A DNA stretch of 64,000 bases from positions 152,891 to 216,890 of the forward strand of contig PKTR01000003.1 in the NCBI GenBank assembly GCA_002869065.1. Direction: 5' to 3'. How positions within the stretch are numbered: position 1 is the stretch's first letter; each line of letters opens with the position of its first letter. The position numbers and the translations under genes were made by a program. The notes beneath the pieces were generated by a model. The model had not been told where the DNA came from, made no database searches, and saw nothing but the letters and a program-made list of their open reading frames with translations. This stretch comes from Hyphomicrobiales bacterium. GTDB lineage: Bacteria > Pseudomonadota > Alphaproteobacteria > Rhizobiales > Rhodobiaceae. Positions 51,826-61,521 of this stretch are shown in pieces.

Positions 51826-54081
51826 TTGGCCGAGGGAAATTCCGCGCGCCAGAAAGTGGGCATCGACACCGATTACAAGAAATCGGTCAGTCTTCATGTT
51901 CTCGCCCCGGTCGCAGCACTGTTCATCGCCATCATCGTCCTGACCGGTCTGATCGCCGGCTACCTTGCGCTGAACAGCGACAAGTCGCTGACGATGGTCG
52001 ACCGCAGCGAAATCCAGGTCGCCTTCGACGAACTCGGCCAGCGCATTGCCCGCGAACATCAGCAGGCGGTCAACGAGGCACAAGGCACAGAACACTTCCA
52101 GGAGAAGCCCGAACGCCGGGAGCTGTTCGAACTGATTGCGCAGCACCTGATGTCGGCGCAGCATCATCTGGTACCGATCATTCTGCCCGACGGCGACAGC
52201 GAACCGCTGGTATTCGGTGTCGAACAGCTCGGCATGCGCGTCGAGCCCGAAGCGATCCTGTCCGATATCGTGCCGCTGTTCACCAGCGAAGCGTGGCGGG
52301 GTGACGTACCCCGGCGCATGGCCGCAGGAAGCTGGGCGAGCCAAACCCGCACGGGCTTCCTGACCGTTGCCGGCAAGCCGGCTCTGGTGGTGATCAACTG
52401 GGTTCCCGGCGGACAACACATCGAAGCCGGCAGCGATGACGGCCTCGGAAGCTTCCGCCTTGCCAGCGTTGTGTTTATCGACAACGCCGTGCTCTCCAGC
52501 CTCAACAAAAGCGCTGGACTGGCGGGCCTTCATCTCGATCACCCCGACCATGAACATCCGCACCATTCCAAGACGGTACTCGCCGACCCGGCCGGCAACG
52601 CCATCGCGACCCTGCTCTGGGACCGAGATCTTCCCGGCCAGGACTGGATCCGCGACACCGCGCCCTACGCGCTGGTCGGCGTTACCCTGATCCTCGGCCT
52701 GATCATTCTCATCCTGCGCGCCATCGGCGATGCGGCAACCCAGCTCAAGGCAAGCCAGAACCGCGCGCTGACGGAAGCCCTCACAGATCCGCTGACCAAG
52801 GCGCCGAACCGGCACAGCTTCGTCACGCATCTGGAAACGGCCCTCGCCGAAGCAAAGAACGGCGGACGCTGCCCGTCGGTGATCTATGTCGACATCGACC
52901 AGTTCAAGCAATTCAACGACACGCTTGGCCACGATACCGGTGATGCGATCATCCGCGCGGCTCTGCAGCACCTGCGCAGCCATTGCCACGACGGCGACCT
53001 TATCGCCCGTATCGGTAGTGACGAGTTCGCCATCCTCAGCACGGAAAATGCCGATCGCGAGGCGATGGAACGTGCCGCCTCGCGGATAACCGCCGCGTTC
53101 AACCAGCCGCTCGAATTCGGCGAACACACCTTCCCGATCTCGCTGGCGATCGGATCCACGCGGGCGCCGGAGGACGGCGACACGGCCGAAGAATTGATGC
53201 GCCGTGCCGACATCGCGCTGCATCACGCCAAACGCGACAAGAGCCGCGTCTGGGTGCACTTCCAGCCGTCGATGGAAAAGGACGTCCGCCTGCGCCACGA
53301 AATCGTCAGCGATCTGCGCAACGCCATCGCCAATGACGAGCTGTCGCTCAATTATCAGCCGCTGATGACCTCGGACGGCAAGACCGCCGTCGGCGTCGAG
53401 GCACTGCTGCGCTGGACCCATCCCGAGCGCGGCCCGGTCTCGCCGGCTGTGTTCATTCCGATTGCCGAGGAGCACCGGCTGATCGGCGAAATCGGACGCT
53501 GGGTGCTCAAGACCGCCTGCCGCGATGCCGCCGCCTGGCCCCACCTGTCGCTCGCCGTCAACATCTCGCCGCTGCAGATCCGCCAGACCGGCTTCGTCGA
53601 AGACCTCATGTCCATCCTCGAGGAGGCGGACTTCGATCCGACCCGGCTCGAGATTGAGGTCACCGAGAACGTCGTGCTCGACCACGCCGACACCGCCTCG
53701 ACGATCTTCGACGCCATTCATCAGCACGGCATCCGTATCGCGCTCGATGATTTCGGCACCGGCTATTCGAGCTTGAGCTATCTGGAGCGCTTCCGCTTCG
53801 ACAAGCTGAAGATCGACCGCTCGTTCCTGCGCAACATCGAAACCTCGCGCCCGGCCGCCGCGATCGTTCACACGGTGATCGCCCTTGGCGACGCGCTCGA
53901 TGTCACGATCACCGCCGAAGGCGTCGAAACCCCCGGCCAGCATCGCTTCCTGCAGGCCGCCGGATGCCACCAGCTTCAGGGTTTCCTGTTCTCGAAACCG
54001 GTGACGGCTGATGTGATTTCAGAGCGCTTCGCAACCGAACAGGTCGACGAGACGCAGAACGCCATCGCTCGCAGCGCCTGA
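51826..54081 (+). CDS. GGDEF/EAL protein with periplasmic sensor (TTG start)
   Basis: The product is 751 residues. The TTG start follows AGGGAC; the second hydrophobic segment is at about 285-305 and the first at 25-48, so residues about 50-280 form a periplasmic sensor region. The GGDEF domain (about 310-470) has a GSDEF signature (397-401) instead of GGDEF. The EAL domain (about 500-745) has EALLRW (Glu525), DDFGTGYSSLSYLERF and AEGVET with catalytic residues intact. The net effect is probably c-di-GMP hydrolysis, with the GGDEF half possibly regulatory. Confidence 0.88.
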   Translation: MAEGNSARQKVGIDTDYKKSVSLHVLAPVAALFIAIIVLTGLIAGYLALNSDKSLTMVDRSEIQVAFDELGQRIAREHQQAVNEAQGTEHFQEKPERRELFELIAQHLMSAQHHLVPIILPDGDSEPLVFGVEQLGMRVEPEAILSDIVPLFTSEAWRGDVPRRMAAGSWASQTRTGFLTVAGKPALVVINWVPGGQHIEAGSDDGLGSFRLASVVFIDNAVLSSLNKSAGLAGLHLDHPDHEHPHHSKTVLADPAGNAIATLLWDRDLPGQDWIRDTAPYALVGVTLILGLIILILRAIGDAATQLKASQNRALTEALTDPLTKAPNRHSFVTHLETALAEAKNGGRCPSVIYVDIDQFKQFNDTLGHDTGDAIIRAALQHLRSHCHDGDLIARIGSDEFAILSTENADREAMERAASRITAAFNQPLEFGEHTFPISLAIGSTRAPEDGDTAEELMRRADIALHHAKRDKSRVWVHFQPSMEKDVRLRHEIVSDLRNAIANDELSLNYQPLMTSDGKTAVGVEALLRWTHPERGPVSPAVFIPIAEEHRLIGEIGRWVLKTACRDAAAWPHLSLAVNISPLQIRQTGFVEDLMSILEEADFDPTRLEIEVTENVVLDHADTASTIFDAIHQHGIRIALDDFGTGYSSLSYLERFRFDKLKIDRSFLRNIETSRPAAAIVHTVIALGDALDVTITAEGVETPGQHRFLQAAGCHQLQGFLFSKPVTADVISERFATEQVDETQNAIARSA

Positions 54082-54107
54082 GCGGCACTGCAATTCACCC
54101 CCGTCCG

Positions 54108-54536
54108 TCAATAAATACCGTTTGCCCGCTGCAGCGTACGCACGAAGGCGATGATGCTTTCGACCTCATCGGGCCGCACATGGGGCACCGGCGGCATCGC
54201 CCCGAACTTCCAGTGATGCGGCATCACACCGATCTGCACGGCCCGGTGAAACGCGACGTCGCCATGGTGGTTGGGTTCATAGATGTTGTGAACGAGCGGC
54301 GGCCCGCCCGCGCCTCCGACAGCGTTTTCACCGTGACAGGACGAGCAGTTCTCGCTGAACAGCGCCTGCCCCGTCGCCGCCGCGCCCGAAAGCGGCGGCA
54401 TCGAGATTTCGACCACATGGTCGAGCGCGTTTGCATCAGAAGCGAGCCGCTGCCAGGCGATTGCACCGCCCGCGACGACCACGGCGGCGGCGAGAGCGAC
54501 CAGGGTCCCTTTCGAAGACCCGTTGCGCTCAGTCAT
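54108..54536 (-). CDS. monohaem cytochrome c
   Basis: The product is 142 residues. N-terminal hydrophobic segment (LVALAAAVVVAGGAIAW) acts as anchor or signal. Haem motif CSSCH at about residue 63-67. The axial Met is likely in FGAMPPVPH. The C-terminal helix VESIIAFVRTLQRANG is typical of class I cytochromes c. Start at 54536 has an AAGGGG ribosome binding site. It overlaps the 3' end of the CueR-like gene by 8 nt, in one transcript with it. Confidence 0.9.
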   Translation of the reverse strand: MTERNGSSKGTLVALAAAVVVAGGAIAWQRLASDANALDHVVEISMPPLSGAAATGQALFSENCSSCHGENAVGGAGGPPLVHNIYEPNHHGDVAFHRAVQIGVMPHHWKFGAMPPVPHVRPDEVESIIAFVRTLQRANGIY

Positions 54537-54936
54537 CGCAACACCCCTTCTCACTCCCCGCGAGCCCTTCGAGAATCGGGCAGTCCGGCCGATCGTCCCC
54601 GTGGCAGGCTTCGGCCAATTCGTTCAGCGTCGCGCGCAGCGACTGCAGTTCGGCCACCTTGGCATCGATCTCGGCAATCCGGGTGCGCGCCAAAGCCTTG
54701 ACGTCGGCACTCGCCCGGTTCTTGTCGTCGTAAAGCGAAAGCAGCTGGCGGCAATCATCGATGGAAAATCCGAGCCCGCGGGCACGCTGCAAAAAACGCA
54801 GCCTGTGAATGTCGGCATCGCTGTAATCGCGATATCCGTTGTTGCGCCGCGCCGGCGAGACCAGCTTGATCTCCTCGTAATAACGAATGGTTTTGGCCGG
54901 CAGTCCACAGGCCTGCGCGGCATCGCCAATGTTCAT
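54529..54936 (-). CDS. cueR: CueR-like MerR-family copper regulator
   Basis: The product is 135 residues, the normal length. The MerR HTH is at the N-terminus (NIGDAAQACGLPAKTIRYYEE). The coiled-coil dimer helix follows, then the metal-binding loop CHGDDRPDC, with two cysteines separated by seven residues as in CueR, and CC near the C-terminus (EKGCCDD). CueR senses Cu(I)/Ag(I) and activates promoters with a 19-bp spacer. Such a promoter lies directly upstream. The usual target, a copper exporter, is absent; a cytochrome c gene follows in the same transcript. Confidence 0.87.
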   Translation of the reverse strand: MNIGDAAQACGLPAKTIRYYEEIKLVSPARRNNGYRDYSDADIHRLRFLQRARGLGFSIDDCRQLLSLYDDKNRASADVKALARTRIAEIDAKVAELQSLRATLNELAEACHGDDRPDCPILEGLAGSEKGCCDD

Positions 54937-54985
54937 CCCTGATCGTCCATTTTGGTTGCCCGCCGAGACCCTGGCGGGACTACCA

Positions 54986-55016
54986 AGTAAAGGGCTTCCA
55001 CCCCCCGGAAGGTCAA
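54986..55016 (-). promoter_or_regulatory. MerR/CueR-type promoter with 19-bp spacer
   Basis: Read on the minus strand: -35 TTGACC (55016-55011), 19-bp spacer including CTTCC and GGAAG arms of a dyad around six Gs, and -10 TTTACT (54991-54986). The long spacer and dyad are the hallmark of MerR-regulated promoters. It would drive the CueR-like gene and the cytochrome gene. Confidence 0.65.
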
Positions 55017-55088
55017 GTAGATAACGACGATAATCGCAAAGTTGTGACAGCAGAACAGCCGCCAACATTCCTGCGAACTGGAATGTAA

Positions 55089-55421
55089 TTACTTCTGAAT
55101 ATGTTCAATGTAGCCGAGCAGAGCATCGATATCGGCCGGCTCCAGCGCCACCTCCGGCATGTCCTCATGACCGGTGACAATGCCCTCGGCAAGCGCCTCG
55201 CTGAGATCATCGACCGGATAGGATTGGCCGAGATCGCGAAAGGCCGGAGCCCCCTCGACCGAGCTGGCATCATCGGTACCAACCGCATGGCACGACCCGC
55301 ACAGGCTCGTCGCCAGTTCCCTTCCCCGTTCAAGCAATGCGGAATCGTCCGCCTCGGCAAAAGCCGAAGTCGTATTTGCGAAAAAGAGTGCGGCGAAGAC
55401 GATATTCGGCGTGCGGCGCAT
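55089..55421 (-). CDS. small cytochrome c
   Basis: The product is 110 residues. Signal peptide: PNIVFAALFFANTTSAFAEA. Haem motif CGSCH at about residue 43-47, with the axial Met probably in GHEDMPEVAL. The mature protein is about 80 residues. Start at 55421 fits a GGAGGC ribosome binding site; the frame is open 11 codons further. The gene ends about 70 bp upstream of the CueR promoter, on the same strand. Confidence 0.88.
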   Translation of the reverse strand: MRRTPNIVFAALFFANTTSAFAEADDSALLERGRELATSLCGSCHAVGTDDASSVEGAPAFRDLGQSYPVDDLSEALAEGIVTGHEDMPEVALEPADIDALLGYIEHIQK

Positions 55422-55539
55422 GGTGCCTCCCGGTACGACGTTCTTTTCGAACACCCCGGTTCTGTCCGGGGACTCGTGGCGTCATTGGATCACACGGTCG
55501 TCGCTTGCCCGACGCGCGTCAAGCGGATGTTTGCCGCAG

Positions 55540-56322
55540 TCATGCCGTCAGGAACGAAAGCACCGTCTCGTTGAAGGCCGCCGCCTGCTCGACATTGCTG
55601 AGATGGGCGGCATCCGCCAGCACGGCCAGCCGTGCACCCGGGATCGCGGCAACGATTGCCTCGGCATGCGAGACCGGCGTTCCCGGATCCTGCTCGCCGA
55701 CGACGACCAGCGTCGGCGCGGTGATCGCCCTGATCGTCTCGCGCTGGTCCATGCCGCCGATCGCTTCGCACGAGCCCGCATAGCCTTCCACCGAGGTCGC
55801 GAGGATTATCGCCCGTATCCGTTCGATAACGTCGGGGTTGGCCGCACGAAACGGCTCGGTGAACCAGCGCTCCAGTGTTGCCGGCGCCATCGCCGCGAGC
55901 CCCTTCTCGCGCGCCGTCTCGGCCCGCTCGGCCCACATCTCCGGCGTCGGCATATGTGCCGATGTGTCGGCCAGAACCAGCTTGCCGACCCGCTCCGGCG
56001 CGTTGGTGGCCAGCCACATGCCGAGCATGCCGCCCTTCGACAGCCCGACCCAGTCGACCTTGTCGATGCCGAGCCCGTCGAGAACGGCGATCACATCGCG
56101 GCCCAGCCGGTCGAGCGTGTACGGGCCGGCCGGCGCCGAGGATCTTCCATGACCGCGATCGTCGTAGCGAAGAATGCGGAACCGGCCGGAAAAGGCCGCC
56201 ATCTGATCGTCCCAGAGCTCCAGCGACGTGCCGAGCGAATTGGAGAACATCACCACCGGCAGGTCGTCCGCGCCGGAGAGTTCCGCGTAGAGCTCGGTGC
56301 CGTCATCGGTGGTGATCATCAT
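55540..56322 (-). CDS. PcaD-like alpha/beta hydrolase (3-oxoadipate enol-lactonase family)
   Basis: The product is 260 residues, normal for PcaD. Motifs: VVMFSNSLGTSLELWDDQM, RYDDRGHGRSSAPAG, nucleophile elbow GLSKGGMLGMWLA (Ser about 95), and His in ADAAHLSNVEQ near residue 240. 3-Oxoadipate enol-lactonase acts in the beta-ketoadipate pathway. The other pca genes are absent, so a different lactone or ester is possible. Divergent from the MoxR gene. Start at 56322 has GGGGAA upstream; ATG at 56319 is equivalent. Confidence 0.88.
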   Translation of the reverse strand: MMITTDDGTELYAELSGADDLPVVMFSNSLGTSLELWDDQMAAFSGRFRILRYDDRGHGRSSAPAGPYTLDRLGRDVIAVLDGLGIDKVDWVGLSKGGMLGMWLATNAPERVGKLVLADTSAHMPTPEMWAERAETAREKGLAAMAPATLERWFTEPFRAANPDVIERIRAIILATSVEGYAGSCEAIGGMDQRETIRAITAPTLVVVGEQDPGTPVSHAEAIVAAIPGARLAVLADAAHLSNVEQAAAFNETVLSFLTA

Positions 56323-56470
56323 GGCCGTTCCCCGTTTCCTTGTGAAACCCGACCACAATGGCCGGATTCGTAGTGTCATTGCCGGCGATTTTTTCCCAAG
56401 ATGGCGGAAGAAACAACGCCGCGATTGCCCTATAGTGATCCGACAAGCAAAACCGGGAGGATACGCCAGC

Positions 56471-57396
<926 letters not shown>

Positions 57397-57400
<4 letters not shown>

Positions 57401-58653
57401 TCGACGACGGTGCCGGCGGGGCAGCTCAGACACCCTTCGAGCCGCCGGCAACCGGCGGCAAGCTTGCCGACAACATCGTCTTTTTCGGCCGCACCCTGCG
57501 CGATGCCGGGTTGCCGGTCGGGCCGGGCAAGGTCATCGACGCGATCCGCGCGGTCGAAACCGCCGGAATCGCCAACCGCGAAGACCTTTACTGGACGCTG
57601 CACGCGGTCTTCGTGTCGAAGCGCGAACACCGCGCCGTCTTCGACGAAGCCTTCCGCATCTACTGGCGCTCGCGCGGCCTGGTGAGCAAGCTGATCGCGC
57701 TGATGTCGCCGGTCGCCCCGCCGCGCGCCAACACCGAAAAGCCGAAGGCGGGTGCGGCCCGCGTCGCCAAGGCCCTGTCGCAGGGGCGCGAACAGCCGAC
57801 CAACGTCGACAAGCCGCAGATCGAGATCGACGCCAAGCTGACCGTATCGGGCCGCGAAGTCCTGCAGAAGAAGGATTTCGCGCAGATGGATGCCGACGAG
57901 ATCGCGCTCGCCAAAAAGGCGCTGCAGGCGCTGATCATGCCGATCGACGCGGTGCCCACCCGACGGCTCGTACCGGCTCCTTACGGGCGCCGCATAGATC
58001 CGCGCCGGTCGATGCGTGCGAGCCTGCGCGCCGGCGGCGATATCATCGCCATCCGCCAGCGCAAGCCCGATGTCGTGCGCCCGCCGATCGTCGCGCTGTG
58101 CGACATTTCCGGCTCCATGAGCCAGTACAGCCGCGTCTTCCTGCATTTCCTGCACGCGCTGACCGAACATCGCCGCCGCGTCCACACCTTCCTGTTCGGC
58201 ACCCGGCTGACCAATGTCACCCGGCAATTGCGCATGAAGGATCCCGACGAGGCGCTCGCCGCCTGCTCCGATCAGGTCGCCGACTGGTCCGGCGGCACGC
58301 GCATCGCCGCCGCCATCCACGACTTCAACCGCCACTGGTCGCGCCGCGTGCTGAGCGGCGGGCCGATCGTGCTGTTGATCACCGACGGGCTGGAACGGGA
58401 TTCGGATGAAGACCTCGCCCACGAGATGGACCGGCTGCATCGCTCTTGCCGGCGGCTGGTCTGGCTCAATCCGCTGCTGCGCTTCGACGGCTTCGAGGCA
58501 CGCGCCCGTGGCGTGCGCGCCATGCTGCCCCATGTCGACGAGTTCCGCGCCATCCATTCGCTCGACGCGATCGCCGGCCTGTGCGAAGCGCTGTCGGGCG
58601 CCCGTGACCGAACCGGCGAAACGGATCCCCGCCGCTGGCTTAAATCGGCCTGA
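57397..58653 (+). CDS. CoxE-like VWA-domain protein
   Basis: The product is 418 residues. A C-terminal VWA domain has the MIDAS motif CDISGSMSQYSRVF (Asp about 236). Residues about 20-200 form the CoxE N-terminal region, including RLVPAPYGRRIDPRRSMRASLR. The pair with the upstream MoxR ATPase (ATGA overlap) is typical. It is predicted to be a client-binding partner in metal-enzyme maturation. No signal peptide is visible, so the pair is cytoplasmic. Confidence 0.92.
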
Positions 58654-58677
58654 CTCACGCAAGAAGGCCAGAATCGA

Positions 58678-60396
58678 TCAGATCAGGAAATCGGCGGCGG
58701 TCAGATCCGCAAGCTTGGTGTCCTCGACGATCACCGTCGCGCCCGAACGCAGAACGAGATAGGCGTCGCCGTCTTTCATGAAGGCGTCGGCCTTGACCGC
58801 GGCAATTGAGCCGTAGCCGAAGGCCGTCAGGTCGATCACATCGATGCCGTCCTGAAAGTCGGTGATCCGATCGCGCCCGCCATTGCGCACGAAGACGAAG
58901 GTGTCGCCCCCCGTCCCGCCCTCAAGGCTGTCCGCTCCACCGCCACCGACAAGCGTATCGCGCCCGGCGCCGCCTTTCAGCGTATCGGCACCTGTCCCGC
59001 CGCGCAGCAGATCGTTGCCGGCGAAGCCGAACAGGCGGTCGTTGCCGCCATCGCCGGTGAGCGTGTCATGGCCCGCGCCGCCCGACAGTGTGTCGTTGCG
59101 CGCGCCGCCGCGCAGCAGATCGTTTCCGCCATCGCCGTTGAGAAGGTCGCGTCCGTCCTCGCCGAAGATCCGGTCATTGCCGCGTCCCCCGGAGGCCTCA
59201 TCGCCGCCACCGCCGCCCTTTAGCGTGTCGGCACCATCGCCGCCTCTAAGACTGTCCTCGCCGGTTCCACCGACGAGCCGGTCGTTACCCGCCTTGCCGA
59301 TGATGAGATCGTCGCCGCCGAGTCCGTTGAGCGCGTCACCCGAACCCGTGCCGTTGAGCACGTCGAACCCGTTCGACGGGCTGGTGCTGTAATCGACCTG
59401 CGGCCCCATGCGATCGAGTTCCCGTGTCGGCGCCGCATAGGATATGAACCCGTCACCGGTCGCTTCCGCCTGGAAGTTCTCGACCTTGTCGGCCTGATTG
59501 ACATAGTCGACGGCAAACACCGGTTTGCCGTTGCCGAGGAAATCCTCCTTGAGGATCTGGATCGTTTCGTTGTCCGGCCGGAACGCGTTGTTCTCGTCCT
59601 TGTTGCCCCGGTAGTAGGTATCCTCGACACCGATCGCCCCGACCGCATTGAGGAAACGGGCTTTCAATGCACCGTGCCCGTCACCCGCATCGGCCATGAT
59701 AAACGCGCCGTTCTGCAGGATGACGAAGAAGTCCGGATTGGTCTCGCGCGCGTGCTCGGTGAGCCGGACGATGAACCGCATCATCCGCACCGCCGCCTCC
59801 TCGACATTGGCGGGATCGCCGGCATGGTGCTGCGAATTGGGGACGGAATTGTCCTCCAACACCTCAACGCCCCAGTAGTAGTAGGCGTCCACGATGTCGA
59901 GATAGGCGGCGTCGAAGCCGCTCTTGACGATCTTGTCGAGCCAGCCGGTGCCGCCATCGTTGAAGATGACGTCCTGCCAGTCCTTGTCCCAATAGCGGAC
60001 CTTGCGCGATTCCGGCCAGTCGGGATTGCTCGGCCCGAGCCAGTCGGGCGCCTTGTTGGTCAGCGGAAACGACGCCTTTGGCCCGTCATCCTCGGTCCAG
60101 TTACTCGGAACCTTCGTCCAGTTGTCGCGCCAGTGGCTGCGGAAGTCGCTCGCTTCGCCGATCGACATATAGGCGGCAACCACGGATTTGCCGCCCGGGC
60201 CGTCCTGGATGCGATCGATCTCGGCCGCCGAGAACCGGTCGCGGTCGAGACCGGACGAGGAAAAGTCCATGACAATGAGGTCGTGAGGCTTGTTGGCGAG
60301 CACATCGGCATCGAGCGGTTGACCATTGCGCCCCTGAAGCTGGTAGCCCCAGGTCTTCACGGTGATCGCGCCGTGCTGCGTCTTAAAAACCGCCAT
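58678..60396 (-). CDS. RTX protein with N-terminal GH114-like glycosidase domain
   Basis: The product is 572 residues from the ATG at 60396. The open frame extends 27 codons upstream. Residues 1-330 resemble the endo-alpha-1,4-polygalactosaminidase/TM1410 family (GH114-like): KTWGYQLQG, HDLIVMDFSSSG (Asp44), AAYMSIGEASDF (Glu81), FDAAYLDIVDAYYYWG (Asp167) and GVEDTYY (Glu258). RTX repeats fill about residues 345-500. The tail RDRITDFQDGIDVIDL ... TAADFLI is closely similar to that of the RTX protein at 229-1077. There is no signal peptide. It is predicted to be a type I-secreted hydrolase of amino-sugar polymers. Confidence 0.82.
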   Translation of the reverse strand: MAVFKTQHGAITVKTWGYQLQGRNGQPLDADVLANKPHDLIVMDFSSSGLDRDRFSAAEIDRIQDGPGGKSVVAAYMSIGEASDFRSHWRDNWTKVPSNWTEDDGPKASFPLTNKAPDWLGPSNPDWPESRKVRYWDKDWQDVIFNDGGTGWLDKIVKSGFDAAYLDIVDAYYYWGVEVLEDNSVPNSQHHAGDPANVEEAAVRMMRFIVRLTEHARETNPDFFVILQNGAFIMADAGDGHGALKARFLNAVGAIGVEDTYYRGNKDENNAFRPDNETIQILKEDFLGNGKPVFAVDYVNQADKVENFQAEATGDGFISYAAPTRELDRMGPQVDYSTSPSNGFDVLNGTGSGDALNGLGGDDLIIGKAGNDRLVGGTGEDSLRGGDGADTLKGGGGGDEASGGRGNDRIFGEDGRDLLNGDGGNDLLRGGARNDTLSGGAGHDTLTGDGGNDRLFGFAGNDLLRGGTGADTLKGGAGRDTLVGGGGADSLEGGTGGDTFVFVRNGGRDRITDFQDGIDVIDLTAFGYGSIAAVKADAFMKDGDAYLVLRSGATVIVEDTKLADLTAADFLI

Positions 60397-60518
60397 GTCC
60401 GCTCTCACTCCGCTGTCCACGCCAGATATCGCGCTTAACCTGACCCGCAATAGCGGCGAGCCGGAGGCATCGTCCAATCAAGGACGCGTGTAGGCTAGAA
60501 CGAAAAGGAAAACGCGGA

Positions 60519-61025
60519 TTAAAGCGTGCGGTATTCGCGGTCGATATGGAGCAGCGCGCCGCCCTCATCGCCGAGCGTCGCATCGACGACCCGGCCGATG
60601 ATGATCGAATGGGTGTCGGCCTCGACGACCTGGTCGACCCGCACGTCGACGGCAACACGAGCAGCCGAAAGCACCGGCGCACCGGTCTCGAGAACATCCC
60701 ACACACCGAGCCCGAAACGGGCGTCGACCGAAAGCCCGCCGCGCCCGGCAAAGGCATCGGCAATCGGCTCGGCCCCGGCGGCAAGCGTGTTGATGCAAAA
60801 GCAGCCATTCGCCTTGATCGTGGCATTGGCCGGGCTGCCGTGGTTGACACAGACAAGCACCGTCGGCGGCGCGTCGCTGACCGAGCACGCTGCCGTCACC
60901 GTGATCCCGGCGCGCCCCGCGGGCCCGTCGGTCGTCACGACGTGAACGGAGCCGCCATATCGGCTCATCGCGTCACGGAAGGTCTGCCGGTCGACTGCCG
61001 CCTCCGTCCGTTCCACCTGCCTCAT
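60519..61025 (-). CDS. flavin reductase-like FMN-binding protein
   Basis: The product is 168 residues, the usual length of the HpaC/RutF-type flavin reductases. Motifs: SVHVVTTDGPAGRAGITVTAACSVSDAPPTVLVC (boundaries only), NCIN-like FCINTLA, and DARFGLGVWDVL. It would supply reduced FMN or FAD to a partner monooxygenase. No monooxygenase is adjacent; the FAD enzyme at 17911 is class A and does not need it. Start at 61025 has AGGAG at 7 nt. Confidence 0.88.
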   Translation of the reverse strand: MRQVERTEAAVDRQTFRDAMSRYGGSVHVVTTDGPAGRAGITVTAACSVSDAPPTVLVCVNHGSPANATIKANGCFCINTLAAGAEPIADAFAGRGGLSVDARFGLGVWDVLETGAPVLSAARVAVDVRVDQVVEADTHSIIIGRVVDATLGDEGGALLHIDREYRTL

Positions 61026-61521
61026 GACCGCTCCTGTCATACGCACCTCGTCGCCAAGCAAAACGCGCCAAAATGTCCACGCGCCGGCATCCGTACTATC
61101 ACGTTCCGGTGAGCGCCGCACAGTGTTCCGTCCGCCGCCCGGAGGCGTCGCACGCTTTCTGCCATGTAGGGCCGCCCGCGCAAAAGCCCATAGGGGCGAG
61201 CGTTTTTCCCGAAAAACACAATCGACCCGGGCTGCCTCGGACAAAATGGCAGGCAAATCCGGCGCTTGCGGGAATTGGTCGGCGAACGAACATTTGCACC
61301 TTTTTTCGGCGTGCGACCGCGGTAAGCGATTGTTTCGGGCGAAAGGAGTTGCTAGACGAAAGGACTAACGGGATACGGTTTTCTGCCGATGTCCCGACCA
61401 ACAGACTGGCACGCGTCGGCGGAGAGCAAACGGCGTGCAATGTCAGTCGATCCTACAGAGCTCGAGCAGTTCGCGTTCGCCCAACCGGGCGGAGCCCTGC
61501 TCTCGGGGAACAGGTGGGGAT
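61026..61521. other. 496-bp gap between flavin reductase and livH genes
   Basis: No credible gene is visible; frames crossing it lack ribosome binding sites and similarity. It should hold the divergent promoters. The only structured element I see is GTTTTTCCCGAAAAAC (about 61202-61217), a short A/T hairpin. CGAAAGGA occurs twice 18 bp apart near 61340. Confidence 0.4.
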
